A program made the translations under genes and the position numbers. From JACJYE01 sp964432875 (lineage in GTDB: Bacteria > Bacteroidota > Bacteroidia > Chitinophagales > Saprospiraceae), in assembly GCA_964432875.1 (NCBI GenBank), contig CAYSPJ010000127.1, positions 1-14,215 of the forward strand: 14,215 nucleotides of DNA, given 5' to 3'. The notes under the pieces were generated by a model. It saw only the letters and a list, made by a program, of their open reading frames with translations. It ran no database searches and was not told where the DNA came from. This document shows, piece after piece, positions 1-7,477 of this stretch (position 1 is its first letter; every line of letters begins with the position of its first letter).

Positions 1-16
1 TATTCCACAGGGTAAA

Positions 17-126
17 CGCAACGCCGCAACGTCGCAACGTTTCCGCTCTTACTGATGCCGAGCGCCGTGCGCAACGTCAATCCTCCGGCGACTTCGCGCC
101 TGAGAATTGGCAGGGGCAGGGGCAGC
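17..126. repeat. Tandem intergenic repeat, unit 1
   Basis: The unit opens with three head-to-tail octamers, CGCAACGC (17-24), CGCAACGT (25-32) and CGCAACGT (33-40). A spacer follows containing TGATGCCGAGCGC, then another CGCAACGT (70-77). Next comes an imperfect palindrome (81-106) with arms TCCTCCGGCG and CGCCTGAGAA (8 of 10 pairs) around a loop ACTTCG. The unit ends in a G-rich tail. It matches unit 2 at a constant offset of 126 bp. I do not recognise a named family; it resembles the dispersed intergenic repeats common in large Bacteroidota genomes. Confidence 0.75.
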
Positions 127-142
127 TTGCCTTGGGGTTTCT

Positions 143-251
143 CGCCACGCCGCCACGTCGCAACGTTTCCGTGCTCGCTGATGCCGAGCGCTACGCGCAA
201 CGTCAATCATCAGGTGGCTTCGCACCTGATGATTGCCAGGGCAGAGGCAGC
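143..251. repeat. Tandem intergenic repeat, unit 2
   Basis: This is the second copy of the unit at 17-126, with the same order of parts. Three octamers CGCCACGC, CGCCACGT and CGCAACGT occupy 143-166. TGATGCCGAGCGC follows, then CGCAACGT (196-203). A perfect palindrome spans 207-232, with arms TCATCAGGTG and CACCTGATGA around the loop GCTTCG. The copies differ at many positions, so the duplication is not recent. Two differences within the palindrome arms are compensatory (C-G against A-T, and C-G against T-A), which suggests selection for pairing or symmetry. Confidence 0.75.
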
Positions 252-350
252 CACTCCGCTTCGCACGTTGAAAATGCCCAGAGTAGTATGGAAGGGAGGT
301 TCACTTGTGTAGGCACCATAGGGTCTGACGCCCCTGGCAAAGAAGCTTAC

Positions 351-369
351 ATCCCTACGGGATTTTTTT
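351..369 (+). terminator. Short ATCCC/GGGAT hairpin with T-run
   Basis: A 5 bp stem ATCCC / GGGAT surrounds a TAC loop and runs straight into seven T residues (363-369). It is terminator-like on the plus strand, but the stem is short and no plus-strand gene precedes it. The CCCTACGGG core resembles a motif I recall as scattered between genes in several Bacteroidota genomes, so it could equally be a copy of a dispersed repeat. Confidence 0.35.
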
Positions 370-536
370 GCTCAACATGCCGCAAAAATGCAGCAAGCCC
401 TGCGCAGCGTTTTGCCCCCCACTCCTCACCCTCCACTACTTTAGGGCGTTAAATGTTAATGCTAAGCTCTCGACCTTAACCGCAGCTACAAACCTCACCT
501 TAAATCATTAAATCCCTCATGCTTTGCCGATAGGAT

Positions 537-582
537 AAAAAAAACGAGCGCTTGGATTCAACCCAAGCGCTCATTTTTTTTT
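537..582. terminator. Bidirectional intrinsic terminator
   Basis: A perfect 10 bp stem, GAGCGCTTGG (546-555) with CCAAGCGCTC (563-572), surrounds a 7 nt loop. Eight A residues (537-544) lie on the left and nine T residues (574-582) on the right, so it can work in either direction. It begins 34 bp past the stop codon of the minus-strand 605-aa secreted protein and most likely ends transcription of that operon. Confidence 0.9.
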
Positions 583-615
583 CGCGCTAAACGCAATCGC
601 TAAAGGATAGATACC

Positions 616-2433
616 TTAGCGCTGCACGGCGAAGCGCTGCGTCTTCACGCCCTCATCCGTCAGGATTTGGAGGAAGTAAGTGCCGGCAGGGTACTGGCGC
701 ACGTCAAAGCGCACCGTTTCGCCCATGGTGTTGCCGAATACCTGGCGGTTGACCGGCTGGCCCATCGCATTCAACACGCGCACTTCCATGCGGCTGCTGA
801 GCGTTTCCAGCTCGATATTGGCATTGACCGCTTCATTAGCCGGGTTGGGGAAGAGCTCGATATTGGCTTTTGCCAACTCCACCTGGCCTACACTCGTTTC
901 TACCGAGCGGATGCGCATACGGGCGATAGCTACCGCATCGCCGCTGAAACCGCCCAGGAACCAGCCGCCATTTTTCACCACAGTAGCCACGTCGTAATCC
1001 GTCGGCATATCGCTGAAAGCGCCAAACATCTCCGGCAGGTATTCAACCATCAACAGATATTCTCCGCCAGCCTGGAGCGTTACACCCACTTCACCGCTGA
1101 TCAGGTCAATCAATTCTACGGTGACTAAATCGCCATTGACTTCAGTGGTGAAGTTATAGGTGGCGAAACCCAATAAAATGACATCTTCGTCTGTAAAGTT
1201 CGCGTTGTCATCTTCATCTACCTCGTAGAGGAATACATTGACCGACTGCCCCTGGTGGGCATTGCCATCAGAAGCTACGGTAAAGCTAGCCTCATAAGCC
1301 TCGAAGCCGCCATTGGGCACGAAATAGTAATTGCCCACCTGCCAGGTTTCATCTACGACTTCTGCCGGGCGGGTGAAGAAATCAAGCTCGCCATTGTCTT
1401 TAGAGAAAAGATCCTCACTAACGATAAATTCGGAGGAGATGACGTTATTGCCCGGTTGCTCGTCAGTAGAATCTGCCGCCACGGTATAAGTCAGGGAATA
1501 GATACCCAGGCCGGAAGGCATGAAGGTTTCATCCAGCAAGAAGAGGACGGTAGAGTCGATATCCAATTCAGGCGTGAATTCGGTAGTGGAGAAGCTATCG
1601 CCATTATCACCCATAATAGCGGCGGTGATTGATACATTGGTTTGGATCATCTGCCCCAGATTGTTAATCCGGGCAGCCATGCGCACCGTATCAATCTGCG
1701 TTTCTGGCTGGGCAAAATTGGGGGCCAGGCGCGGGCGGGAGACGACCAGGTCATGCAGAGGCACCGGGCTGGAGTCCAGTAGGCGTACATCATCTACCTG
1801 CCAGTTGTAAGCGCAGCCCGTCAAGCTACCGCCATTGCCCGTGCTCGAAACGGAGAGGAACTGGAAAGCAAAATGGAAGCCATTCACGCCAGCAGCGAAA
1901 GGCGTCAAGTTGGCATTGATGATTTGCGGGTTGAGGCCTTCATCGCCTACGATAATGCCGCCGAAATCATTGGCGGAAACCCCAGGAAAGACCTCGATGA
2001 TCGCCCAGCTATCCAGGTTATTCAGGTCGGTACCGACGCGGATTTGCGGGCGGTCGTTGAAGGAGCGGTAGAAGGTTTCAAACTGCAGCCAGATGCTCTC
2101 ATAGTCCGAGCCATCGATAGCCGGAGAGATGAGCCAGGCGTCTTGGCCGGCCGGGTGGTTGCAGTTGAGGTCGGAGTCAAAAATCATCCAGCCATTGGCT
2201 GCCGTGGTCGATGCCAGGGGGGCAGTAGCAAAACTGCCGGCAGCACCGGTTGTCGTATGTATCCAGGCAGAGCTGGGCTGGTTATTGCCAAGCAAAACGG
2301 GCCGAGTCCACCCACTAGGGACACCGCCGGCGAAATCTTCGGTGTAGAAAGCATCTTGCGCCCAAGTGGTGGAGCAAAAGCCCAAGCCAATCAGCAGGCT
2401 AAAGGCAAGTCGAGTAATGTTCTTGAAAATCAT
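616..2433 (-). CDS. T9SS-exported protein with choice-of-anchor-J-like domain
   Basis: A 605-aa secreted protein of unknown function, probably released or anchored at the cell surface through the type IX secretion system. Residues 1-26 form a signal peptide ending in TWAQ. Residues ~29-220 resemble a choice-of-anchor J / MAM-like jelly roll: EDFAGGVPSGW at the start, WLISPAID in the middle, and WQVDDVRLLD at the end. Residues ~228-335 look like a CARDB-type beta domain. Residues ~345-510 form a further beta-rich region containing an acidic loop from Asp406. Residues 524-605 are a typical T9SS type A sorting domain (FPNPANEAV, then YPAGTYFLQI, ending KTQRFAVQR). It follows its larger paralogue by 52 bp and precedes a strong terminator, so the two are probably co-transcribed. 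No catalytic motif was seen; an adhesin or matrix role is possible but is inference. The ATG start gives a clean signal peptide. Confidence 0.9.
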   Translation of the reverse strand: MIFKNITRLAFSLLIGLGFCSTTWAQDAFYTEDFAGGVPSGWTRPVLLGNNQPSSAWIHTTTGAAGSFATAPLASTTAANGWMIFDSDLNCNHPAGQDAWLISPAIDGSDYESIWLQFETFYRSFNDRPQIRVGTDLNNLDSWAIIEVFPGVSANDFGGIIVGDEGLNPQIINANLTPFAAGVNGFHFAFQFLSVSSTGNGGSLTGCAYNWQVDDVRLLDSSPVPLHDLVVSRPRLAPNFAQPETQIDTVRMAARINNLGQMIQTNVSITAAIMGDNGDSFSTTEFTPELDIDSTVLFLLDETFMPSGLGIYSLTYTVAADSTDEQPGNNVISSEFIVSEDLFSKDNGELDFFTRPAEVVDETWQVGNYYFVPNGGFEAYEASFTVASDGNAHQGQSVNVFLYEVDEDDNANFTDEDVILLGFATYNFTTEVNGDLVTVELIDLISGEVGVTLQAGGEYLLMVEYLPEMFGAFSDMPTDYDVATVVKNGGWFLGGFSGDAVAIARMRIRSVETSVGQVELAKANIELFPNPANEAVNANIELETLSSRMEVRVLNAMGQPVNRQVFGNTMGETVRFDVRQYPAGTYFLQILTDEGVKTQRFAVQR

Positions 2434-2485
2434 AATGACTATTTTGGTGATGTAAATTGTTGCTCAAGCTCTTTTTTGCCGGGGT

Positions 2486-4978
2486 TTAGCGCTGTATCAT
2501 CAACAGCGCAGAAGCCCGTATGCCCGGCCCGCTCAGTTGTACGCTATAGGGGCCAGCCGGTAAATTCCGGGCGTCAAAGGTAAGGGCTTTTTCGGGGAAT
2601 GTGCCCATTTTTTTCGTAAATACGATGCTGCCCGACATATCTTTAATGATCAAACTTGCTTCGGAAAGCCCCAAATCCGGCGGCAATTCTATTTGTACCA
2701 GGCTGGCCGCAGGGTTGGGGCTGAGCTTGATTTCAACCCGGGCCTGTTGCGCTGGCGAGTGAGCCGACAAGAGGGGGGAGCGGCCGATGTGCAGGCGCAC
2801 TACCGGTACGATATTGTATCCAAAGCCCAACAGGCTAAAGTCGCCGGTGATATTTTCATCCAATACGCTGGCGTACTGCTGCTGGCCGATCAAGCCATGG
2901 GCAAAAAGCGTAGCCTGGTAATCAATCGTATCGCTGGCGAGCATAAAACACGGGACGAACTGGCCATCGTAGCTCACCACGGCCAGGTAGTAGGCATCAT
3001 CCTCCAGGGCTTTGCCCACCTGATCAAGGGCAATAGGCACCGTGATGAGCTCGCGGCCTTCATTGCCCTGAAAAGCATAAGAGTTGAAAGCCACATTGGA
3101 ATACTCATTGATATTGGCCTTGCCATCGCCATTGAGGTCGCCCAGCCATTTGTAGAGCAGTACGTCCAGGCCGGCGCCAGCATTGGCCAGTTGCAGCGCA
3201 TTGGCCACCGCGAAGCTGATGTAGCGGGCGTACCAGCCCTGCCCATGGGGCACGTAGAAGCAATTGCCAAAAGCATAACGCAAGGTAGCGCTGGGTGCGA
3301 TATCGCGGGTGGGCCCCAGCTCTTTGGCAAAAGTCGTATCGGATAGCACAAAGCGCCATTTCAAGGTATCGTCCTGGGGGCGTCCATCAGCAAGGCTATG
3401 GCCCACGGCATAATATCCATGGTATGCCCCGGTTTGCAGCAGGCTACTAGCCGGCAAAAGCTCCTCAAAGAGGATGTTTTCTACCAGGGAGTCAATGGGG
3501 ATATCCCCGTAGAAAAGCTCATCCTGATGCACGAGCGCGCCGCTTTGTTGGTGGGTGATGACCGCTTCCAGCTGCACGTCCTGGGCCGTTTGTCCGCCGT
3601 GGTTGAGCACATCGGCCAGCAGGGGCACATCCTGCAATTGGCTCAGAGGGGTGATGGCATTGGGCAGTAGCGCAAAAAAGTCTCGATTAGCCTTCATATC
3701 CAACGCTGGGCGCTCGACGATAGCGATGTCATCCAGTACCCAAAAGTACAAGTTGCCCGCCCAGGTAAACTTGAGGCGTAAATCGCTGCTGCCTTCTGCC
3801 CCCGGCAGGGCGAAATAGCCTTTATTGTTGGCCGGCGGCATGAGGAAGACATTATAGCTGGTGACGGGGGTCTGATACGGGTTGACATTGATTGGCTCGC
3901 TCCAGTTTTGCCCGCCGTCGGTGCTATAAGCCAGAGAAGTGATAAACTTCGCCCCTTCCGGGCTTTGCGGGGCATTATCGGCGGTTTTGCCCAGCCAGCT
4001 CAATTGGGTAAATTCTACGGCTACGGGCTTATCAGCCCCAGACAAATCGATGGGGGGAGAAATGAGCTCGCAGATATAATCGGGAAAAGGCCCTTGATTA
4101 TTTACGCCCTGGGTAGAATAAAAATCGGCATTAAACGCCATGGCCCCGTCGTTACCAGTCGGGGAATGGATGAAGATTTTGTCTCCGAATACGATTGAAG
4201 CCAAGGTATTGCTCACATCTCCGGCGGCAGCCCAATGCCAGCTGGAATCGGGTAGCGCCAAGGGGTTGGAAGCCCAGCCCTCCGCGCCAAAGCTGAAGCT
4301 TTCAAACCACAAAGCCCCTGGTGGTTGAGCCGGGTTTTGCGCGCTGAGCACGATATCGTCGAGGCACCAGGCAAATTCCCGGTTGCCCCGCCATTCCCAC
4401 TGCAGATAAACACTATCTTGCCCGGCAGCCAGGCCGCTAAGGTCCAGGGTGATATAGTAAGCCTTCCCGCCAGCAAGTTTTTTGATGGGCGCAAACTGCT
4501 GCTGATTGTTGCGGTCGAGCATGGGGAAGATGTTAAAAACTTGCTGCCCCTGCGGCGTGATGATGCGCAACTGAGCGTGCTGGGCGGCATTGAACCGGCT
4601 GGTGCCAATGGCGGTCTGAAATTGCAGGAATACGCGCTGCTGCTGCGAGCAGTCGATCGGCGGCGTAGTGAGCCGGCTGAGGTGGCCGCTGCCGGGCAAT
4701 TGTCCGTATGCACCTGAGTTGATGTAGGCAAAGCCATTAGCGGCGGTACTAGCAGAAAAGGGGCGCAAGGCTTCTGGGAACAAGGTGCTCCCCGGGCATC
4801 CGTCCGGGTTGGCACACCCTTCCCAGAGCACGCCATTCCCGGAAAAGTCCTGGTTTTGCCAGGCAGCAGGGATTGCCCCGCCGGAAAAATCTTCCGCCCA
4901 GAAGGGCTGGCTGTACAAGAGGGGATTAAACAAGCAAAACGCGGAGGCTAAACAGAGGTTCGTAAATCTATTTTTCAT
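2486..4978 (-). CDS. T9SS-exported protein with two choice-of-anchor-J-like domains
   Basis: An 830-aa secreted protein, paralogous to the 605-aa protein immediately downstream. A signal peptide covers residues 1-24. Two jelly-roll-like modules follow, at ~25-214 (opens with EDFSGGAIPAAW, closes with WCLDDIVL) and ~221-425 (closes with WVLDDIAIVE). A CARDB-like region covers ~430-545. A beta-rich domain at ~560-745 carries an EF-hand-like loop, DLNGDGKANINE, at residues 614-625. A T9SS sorting domain covers ~748-830 (LSPNPAASLV, LPAGPYSVQL). Compared with its neighbour it has one extra jelly-roll module, consistent with gene duplication and domain gain or loss. An SD-like AAAAGGA sits 6 nt before the ATG. 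Bacteroidota extracellular proteins of this layout often serve in adhesion or polymer binding; the actual role here is unknown. Confidence 0.9.
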   Translation of the reverse strand: MKNRFTNLCLASAFCLFNPLLYSQPFWAEDFSGGAIPAAWQNQDFSGNGVLWEGCANPDGCPGSTLFPEALRPFSASTAANGFAYINSGAYGQLPGSGHLSRLTTPPIDCSQQQRVFLQFQTAIGTSRFNAAQHAQLRIITPQGQQVFNIFPMLDRNNQQQFAPIKKLAGGKAYYITLDLSGLAAGQDSVYLQWEWRGNREFAWCLDDIVLSAQNPAQPPGALWFESFSFGAEGWASNPLALPDSSWHWAAAGDVSNTLASIVFGDKIFIHSPTGNDGAMAFNADFYSTQGVNNQGPFPDYICELISPPIDLSGADKPVAVEFTQLSWLGKTADNAPQSPEGAKFITSLAYSTDGGQNWSEPINVNPYQTPVTSYNVFLMPPANNKGYFALPGAEGSSDLRLKFTWAGNLYFWVLDDIAIVERPALDMKANRDFFALLPNAITPLSQLQDVPLLADVLNHGGQTAQDVQLEAVITHQQSGALVHQDELFYGDIPIDSLVENILFEELLPASSLLQTGAYHGYYAVGHSLADGRPQDDTLKWRFVLSDTTFAKELGPTRDIAPSATLRYAFGNCFYVPHGQGWYARYISFAVANALQLANAGAGLDVLLYKWLGDLNGDGKANINEYSNVAFNSYAFQGNEGRELITVPIALDQVGKALEDDAYYLAVVSYDGQFVPCFMLASDTIDYQATLFAHGLIGQQQYASVLDENITGDFSLLGFGYNIVPVVRLHIGRSPLLSAHSPAQQARVEIKLSPNPAASLVQIELPPDLGLSEASLIIKDMSGSIVFTKKMGTFPEKALTFDARNLPAGPYSVQLSGPGIRASALLMIQR

Positions 4979-4984
4979 AGCTCG

Positions 4985-4991
4985 TCCTTTT
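4985..4991 (-). promoter_or_regulatory. Shine-Dalgarno-like site of the 830-aa protein gene
   Basis: Read on the minus strand, AAAAGGA lies 6 nt before the ATG at 4978. This purine-rich site supports that start codon, which also gives a good signal peptide. Confidence 0.5.
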
Positions 4992-5028
4992 AGGCCTGAA
5001 AATAGGCATTATTGCCGTGCCTGGCTGG

Positions 5029-5063
5029 TTTTTGCGCTGCACTTGTCAGCCCGCTTGCAAAAA
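5029..5063. repeat. Inverted repeat between rfaE1 and the T9SS pair
   Basis: TTTTTGC (5029-5035) pairs with GCAAAAA (5057-5063), and a small GCTG/CAGC hairpin lies inside. It is just past the rfaE1 stop codon, within the 90 bp before the next gene. It is not a classical terminator because the stem is AT-rich and no T-run follows. It could be a weak transcript-end or processing hairpin, or chance. Confidence 0.25.
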
Positions 5064-5068
5064 GCGCT

Positions 5069-6070
5069 TTAGGGGAGCACTCCATTGGCGCGCACCGCCT
5101 GGTACTCTTGTTCGAGCTGGGCGCGGTCTACTGGCACGACGCCAACTTTTTCGCAGACTTGCCCACCGGCCAGATTAGCTAGCAAGGCGATATCGCGCAG
5201 GCTCATGCCCAGCGATAGCCCCAGGCCAGCTATGGCAAAAACCGTATCGCCCGCACCGCATACATCGGCAATAGTGCGGGGGTGGGTAGGCAGGATGTCG
5301 CTCTGGGTTTTGTCAGCAAAAAACAGCCCTTTTTCGGAAAGCGTGATGAGGGTATAAGGATTGCCCAGCCGCCCCCTGATATGCTGAGTGGCTTCGCGCA
5401 AGGAATGCAGCTCTGGCTCGACCCGAAAAGGCAGTTGGCTGCGGATCTCTTTAAGGTTGGGCTTAAAGAGGGTGACTTGTTTATAGTCCCAAAAATTGTC
5501 ATATTTAGGATCTACCGCCGTGGGGATGTCCCGCTTGATAGCTTCCAGCATAATCTGATGGATAACGGCAGGGGCAAGTACACCTTTATTGTAGTCTTGA
5601 AACAAGATGGCATGGATATCGCGGCTGTCCAGGATGTCGCGTATAGCCCCTAATAGTTGCTCCTGCTCTCTTTCATCCAGTGGGTGGGTATCTTCATCAT
5701 CCACCCGCAACAAATGCTGGTTGCTGGCGAGCACCCGGGTTTTTACGGTGGTTTTGCGGTTGGAGGAAGGCAGGATGCCTTTGCCGGGGAGCTGGTTTTG
5801 GGGCAGCAGCTCCAGCAGCTGCCGGCTGTTGTCGCCTTTGCCGATTATGCTGCATAGGTATGGCGTAGCCCCCAGCGCCTTGAGGTTGAGCGCCACGTTG
5901 GCCGCCCCGCCCAAGCGGTCTTCGCGGCTTTGCAGGTGCACCACCGGCACCGGTGCTTCCGGCGAAATGCGGCTGGCCCGCCCAGTGAGGTAACGGTCGA
6001 TCATTACATCCCCTACGACGAGGATGTTTTGTTGCTGGAAGCGCTCAAATGCCTGGCTGATTTCAATCAT
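5069..6070 (-). CDS. rfaE1: D-glycero-beta-D-manno-heptose-7-phosphate kinase (RfaE1/HldE kinase domain)
   Basis: Predicted cytoplasmic PfkB/ribokinase-fold kinase that phosphorylates heptose-7-phosphate at C1 in the ADP-heptose pathway for the LPS inner core. Residues 15-45 carry the family's N-terminal block (VVGDVMIDRYLTG, then SRISPEAPVPVV). GGAANVA lies at 54-60. The PfkB C-terminal signature DVCGAGDTVFA lies at 269-279, with Asp275 as the expected catalytic base. At 333 aa it is the kinase half only. The C-terminal nucleotidyltransferase domain of bifunctional E. coli HldE is absent, so a separate adenylyltransferase (RfaE2) should be encoded elsewhere. It lies 132 bp downstream of waaA in the same direction, which fits a shared LPS role. 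The ATG at 6070 is the only start giving the complete N-terminal motif block. Confidence 0.93.
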   Translation of the reverse strand: MIEISQAFERFQQQNILVVGDVMIDRYLTGRASRISPEAPVPVVHLQSREDRLGGAANVALNLKALGATPYLCSIIGKGDNSRQLLELLPQNQLPGKGILPSSNRKTTVKTRVLASNQHLLRVDDEDTHPLDEREQEQLLGAIRDILDSRDIHAILFQDYNKGVLAPAVIHQIMLEAIKRDIPTAVDPKYDNFWDYKQVTLFKPNLKEIRSQLPFRVEPELHSLREATQHIRGRLGNPYTLITLSEKGLFFADKTQSDILPTHPRTIADVCGAGDTVFAIAGLGLSLGMSLRDIALLANLAGGQVCEKVGVVPVDRAQLEQEYQAVRANGVLP

Positions 6071-6118
6071 CGGGAAATTGCTGTATGCTTAGGTATCACT
6101 GCAGCCGATGCTGCCGGG

Positions 6119-6126
6119 CAAAATTA
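6119..6126 (-). promoter_or_regulatory. Possible -7 promoter box before rfaE1
   Basis: Read on the minus strand the bases are TAATTTTG, an exact match to the Bacteroidota -7 consensus TAnnTTTG. It lies 48 nt upstream of the rfaE1 ATG, inside the 132 bp gap after waaA. I do not see a TTTG -33 box at the usual spacing, so this is a weak call. It would give rfaE1 a promoter independent of the waaA operon. Confidence 0.3.
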
Positions 6127-6202
6127 GGTAAAAGGCCGGGAAACTGAGGTGTATTTTTGAGTTGATCTTGCAGCATAACGAAACATGCTTTAAGCTTATC
6201 CT

Positions 6203-7477
6203 TTACGAGTTGGTTTTTTGATGTTTCCCCATCATCGCCACCAAAGCATCCACGACCATTTGGCTGGCACCTTGGTTGGACGAGATGTAGCTGCGCGCCT
6301 TTTCAGCCGCAGCCTGGTAATCTGCAGCTGGCTGCAAGCGATTGAAAGCCTCGGCTAACTCTTCCCGGTTGTGGATACAGAAGCCACCGCCGGATGCTAT
6401 CAGGTAGCGAGCTTCGGCAAATTTTTGATACTTCGGCCCGAAGATGACCGGCAGGCCAAAAGCGATGGGCTCCAGGGTGTTGTGCAAGCCTGCGCCAAAA
6501 GCCCCTCCAATATAAGCGATGCGCCCATAGCGGTATAAAGCGGATAACATGCCCACATTATCGATGATGAGCAGACGGGCAGCGGCTAGTTCGCCGGCAA
6601 CCGCCTGAGAATAGCGCAGGCCGCGGCCGGCAAACTGTGCCAACAGCGCACGGGCATGAGCTTCTTTGATCTGATGCGGGGCGATGATGGCTTTCCAGCT
6701 GCTTGGCAGGCGGTCATTTAAAAAGGGCAGCAGGATCGCTTCATCTTCCGGCCAGGTGCTGCCAGCGATCAATACCGGGGCGCTGCCAGCAAATTCCTCG
6801 ATCAAGGGGAAAGAGGCGCTGCGCTGCGCGATTTGCACCACCCGGTCGATACGCGTATCGCCAGCGATCGAAAAATTGGCTAACCCCTGAGCGCGCAAGA
6901 GGCTGGCTGAGGGCTCATCCTGCACAAAGATATGGTTGAACCAAGCTGGTATGTGGCGCAAAGCGCCGCTATACGGCTTGAAAAATAATTGCCCGCTGCG
7001 AAAAAGGGCCGCAATCAGATAAGAGGGGATGTTTCGCTGCCGTAGGGCGCGCAGGAAGAAGTACCAAAACTCATATTTGACAAAAACGGCCAGATCTGGC
7101 TGCCATATCTCCAGGAAAGCCCGGGCATTGGCGGGCGTATCCAGCGGCAGGTAGCAGACGTAATCGGCCTGGGGATAATTTTTGCGTAGCTCGTAGCCCG
7201 AAGGCGAAAAAAAGGTCAGCAACACGCGTAGCTCGGGCCGCGCCGCCTTGAGCCCTTCGATGACCGGGCGCCCTTGCTCAAATTCACCCAGGGAGGCACA
7301 ATGTACCCATATCAAACCTGCCTCCCCGCGCGGCTTGGCGGCCAATAAGGCCCGGTGCGCCTGCTGCCAGTGCCGCCGCCCCGCTACCCATTGTGCGGCT
7401 TTGGCATTCCATAAAGCGGCCGCCTGGATCATCAAGCCATAAGCTCGCAGGGCGAGGTAGTACAACAGTATGCTCAT
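6203..7477 (-). CDS. waaA: 3-deoxy-D-manno-octulosonic acid (Kdo) transferase
   Basis: A GT30-family glycosyltransferase that moves Kdo from CMP-Kdo to the lipid A precursor at the cytoplasmic face of the inner membrane. The 424 aa match the family's usual length. An N-terminal hydrophobic stretch (3-22) is the expected membrane anchor. HCASLGEFEQGRP (59-71) contains Glu65, the expected catalytic base. Other family landmarks are VFVKYEFWYFF (131-141), GDTRIDRV (206-213), AGSTWPEDE (238-246), APH (266-268) and GGAFGAGLHNTLEP (324-337). The ATG overlaps the stop of the upstream lipoprotein gene by 4 bp (ATGA), indicating translational coupling. Whether it adds one or more Kdo residues cannot be read from the sequence. 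Confidence 0.95.
   Translation of the reverse strand: MSILLYYLALRAYGLMIQAAALWNAKAAQWVAGRRHWQQAHRALLAAKPRGEAGLIWVHCASLGEFEQGRPVIEGLKAARPELRVLLTFFSPSGYELRKNYPQADYVCYLPLDTPANARAFLEIWQPDLAVFVKYEFWYFFLRALRQRNIPSYLIAALFRSGQLFFKPYSGALRHIPAWFNHIFVQDEPSASLLRAQGLANFSIAGDTRIDRVVQIAQRSASFPLIEEFAGSAPVLIAGSTWPEDEAILLPFLNDRLPSSWKAIIAPHQIKEAHARALLAQFAGRGLRYSQAVAGELAAARLLIIDNVGMLSALYRYGRIAYIGGAFGAGLHNTLEPIAFGLPVIFGPKYQKFAEARYLIASGGGFCIHNREELAEAFNRLQPAADYQAAAEKARSYISSNQGASQMVVDALVAMMGKHQKTNS

Larger units (their letters stand above)
1..545. other. Non-coding intergenic region with repeats
   Basis: No gene is supported here. The open frames that exist lack recognisable domains, signal peptides or start contexts, and they run through the repeats described separately. 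The stretch holds two diverged tandem repeat units (17-251), a short hairpin with a T-run (351-369), and about 170 bp (370-536) in which I see nothing definite. It lies downstream of the minus-strand operon, past its terminator. What lies to the left of base 1 is unknown. Confidence 0.6.

Noticed and set aside
55..452. Two overlapping plus-strand open frames across the repeat region, one with a repeated MPSA-x-RNVN peptide
   Set aside because: The repeat offset (126) is a multiple of three, so any frame repeats automatically. There are no domains, signal peptide or start context, and the differences between copies preserve base pairing rather than protein sequence.
1873..2583. A 236-codon plus-strand open frame spanning the gap between the two T9SS genes
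   Set aside because: It is antisense to both T9SS proteins and has no recognisable features. The minus-strand proteins have signal peptides and sorting domains.
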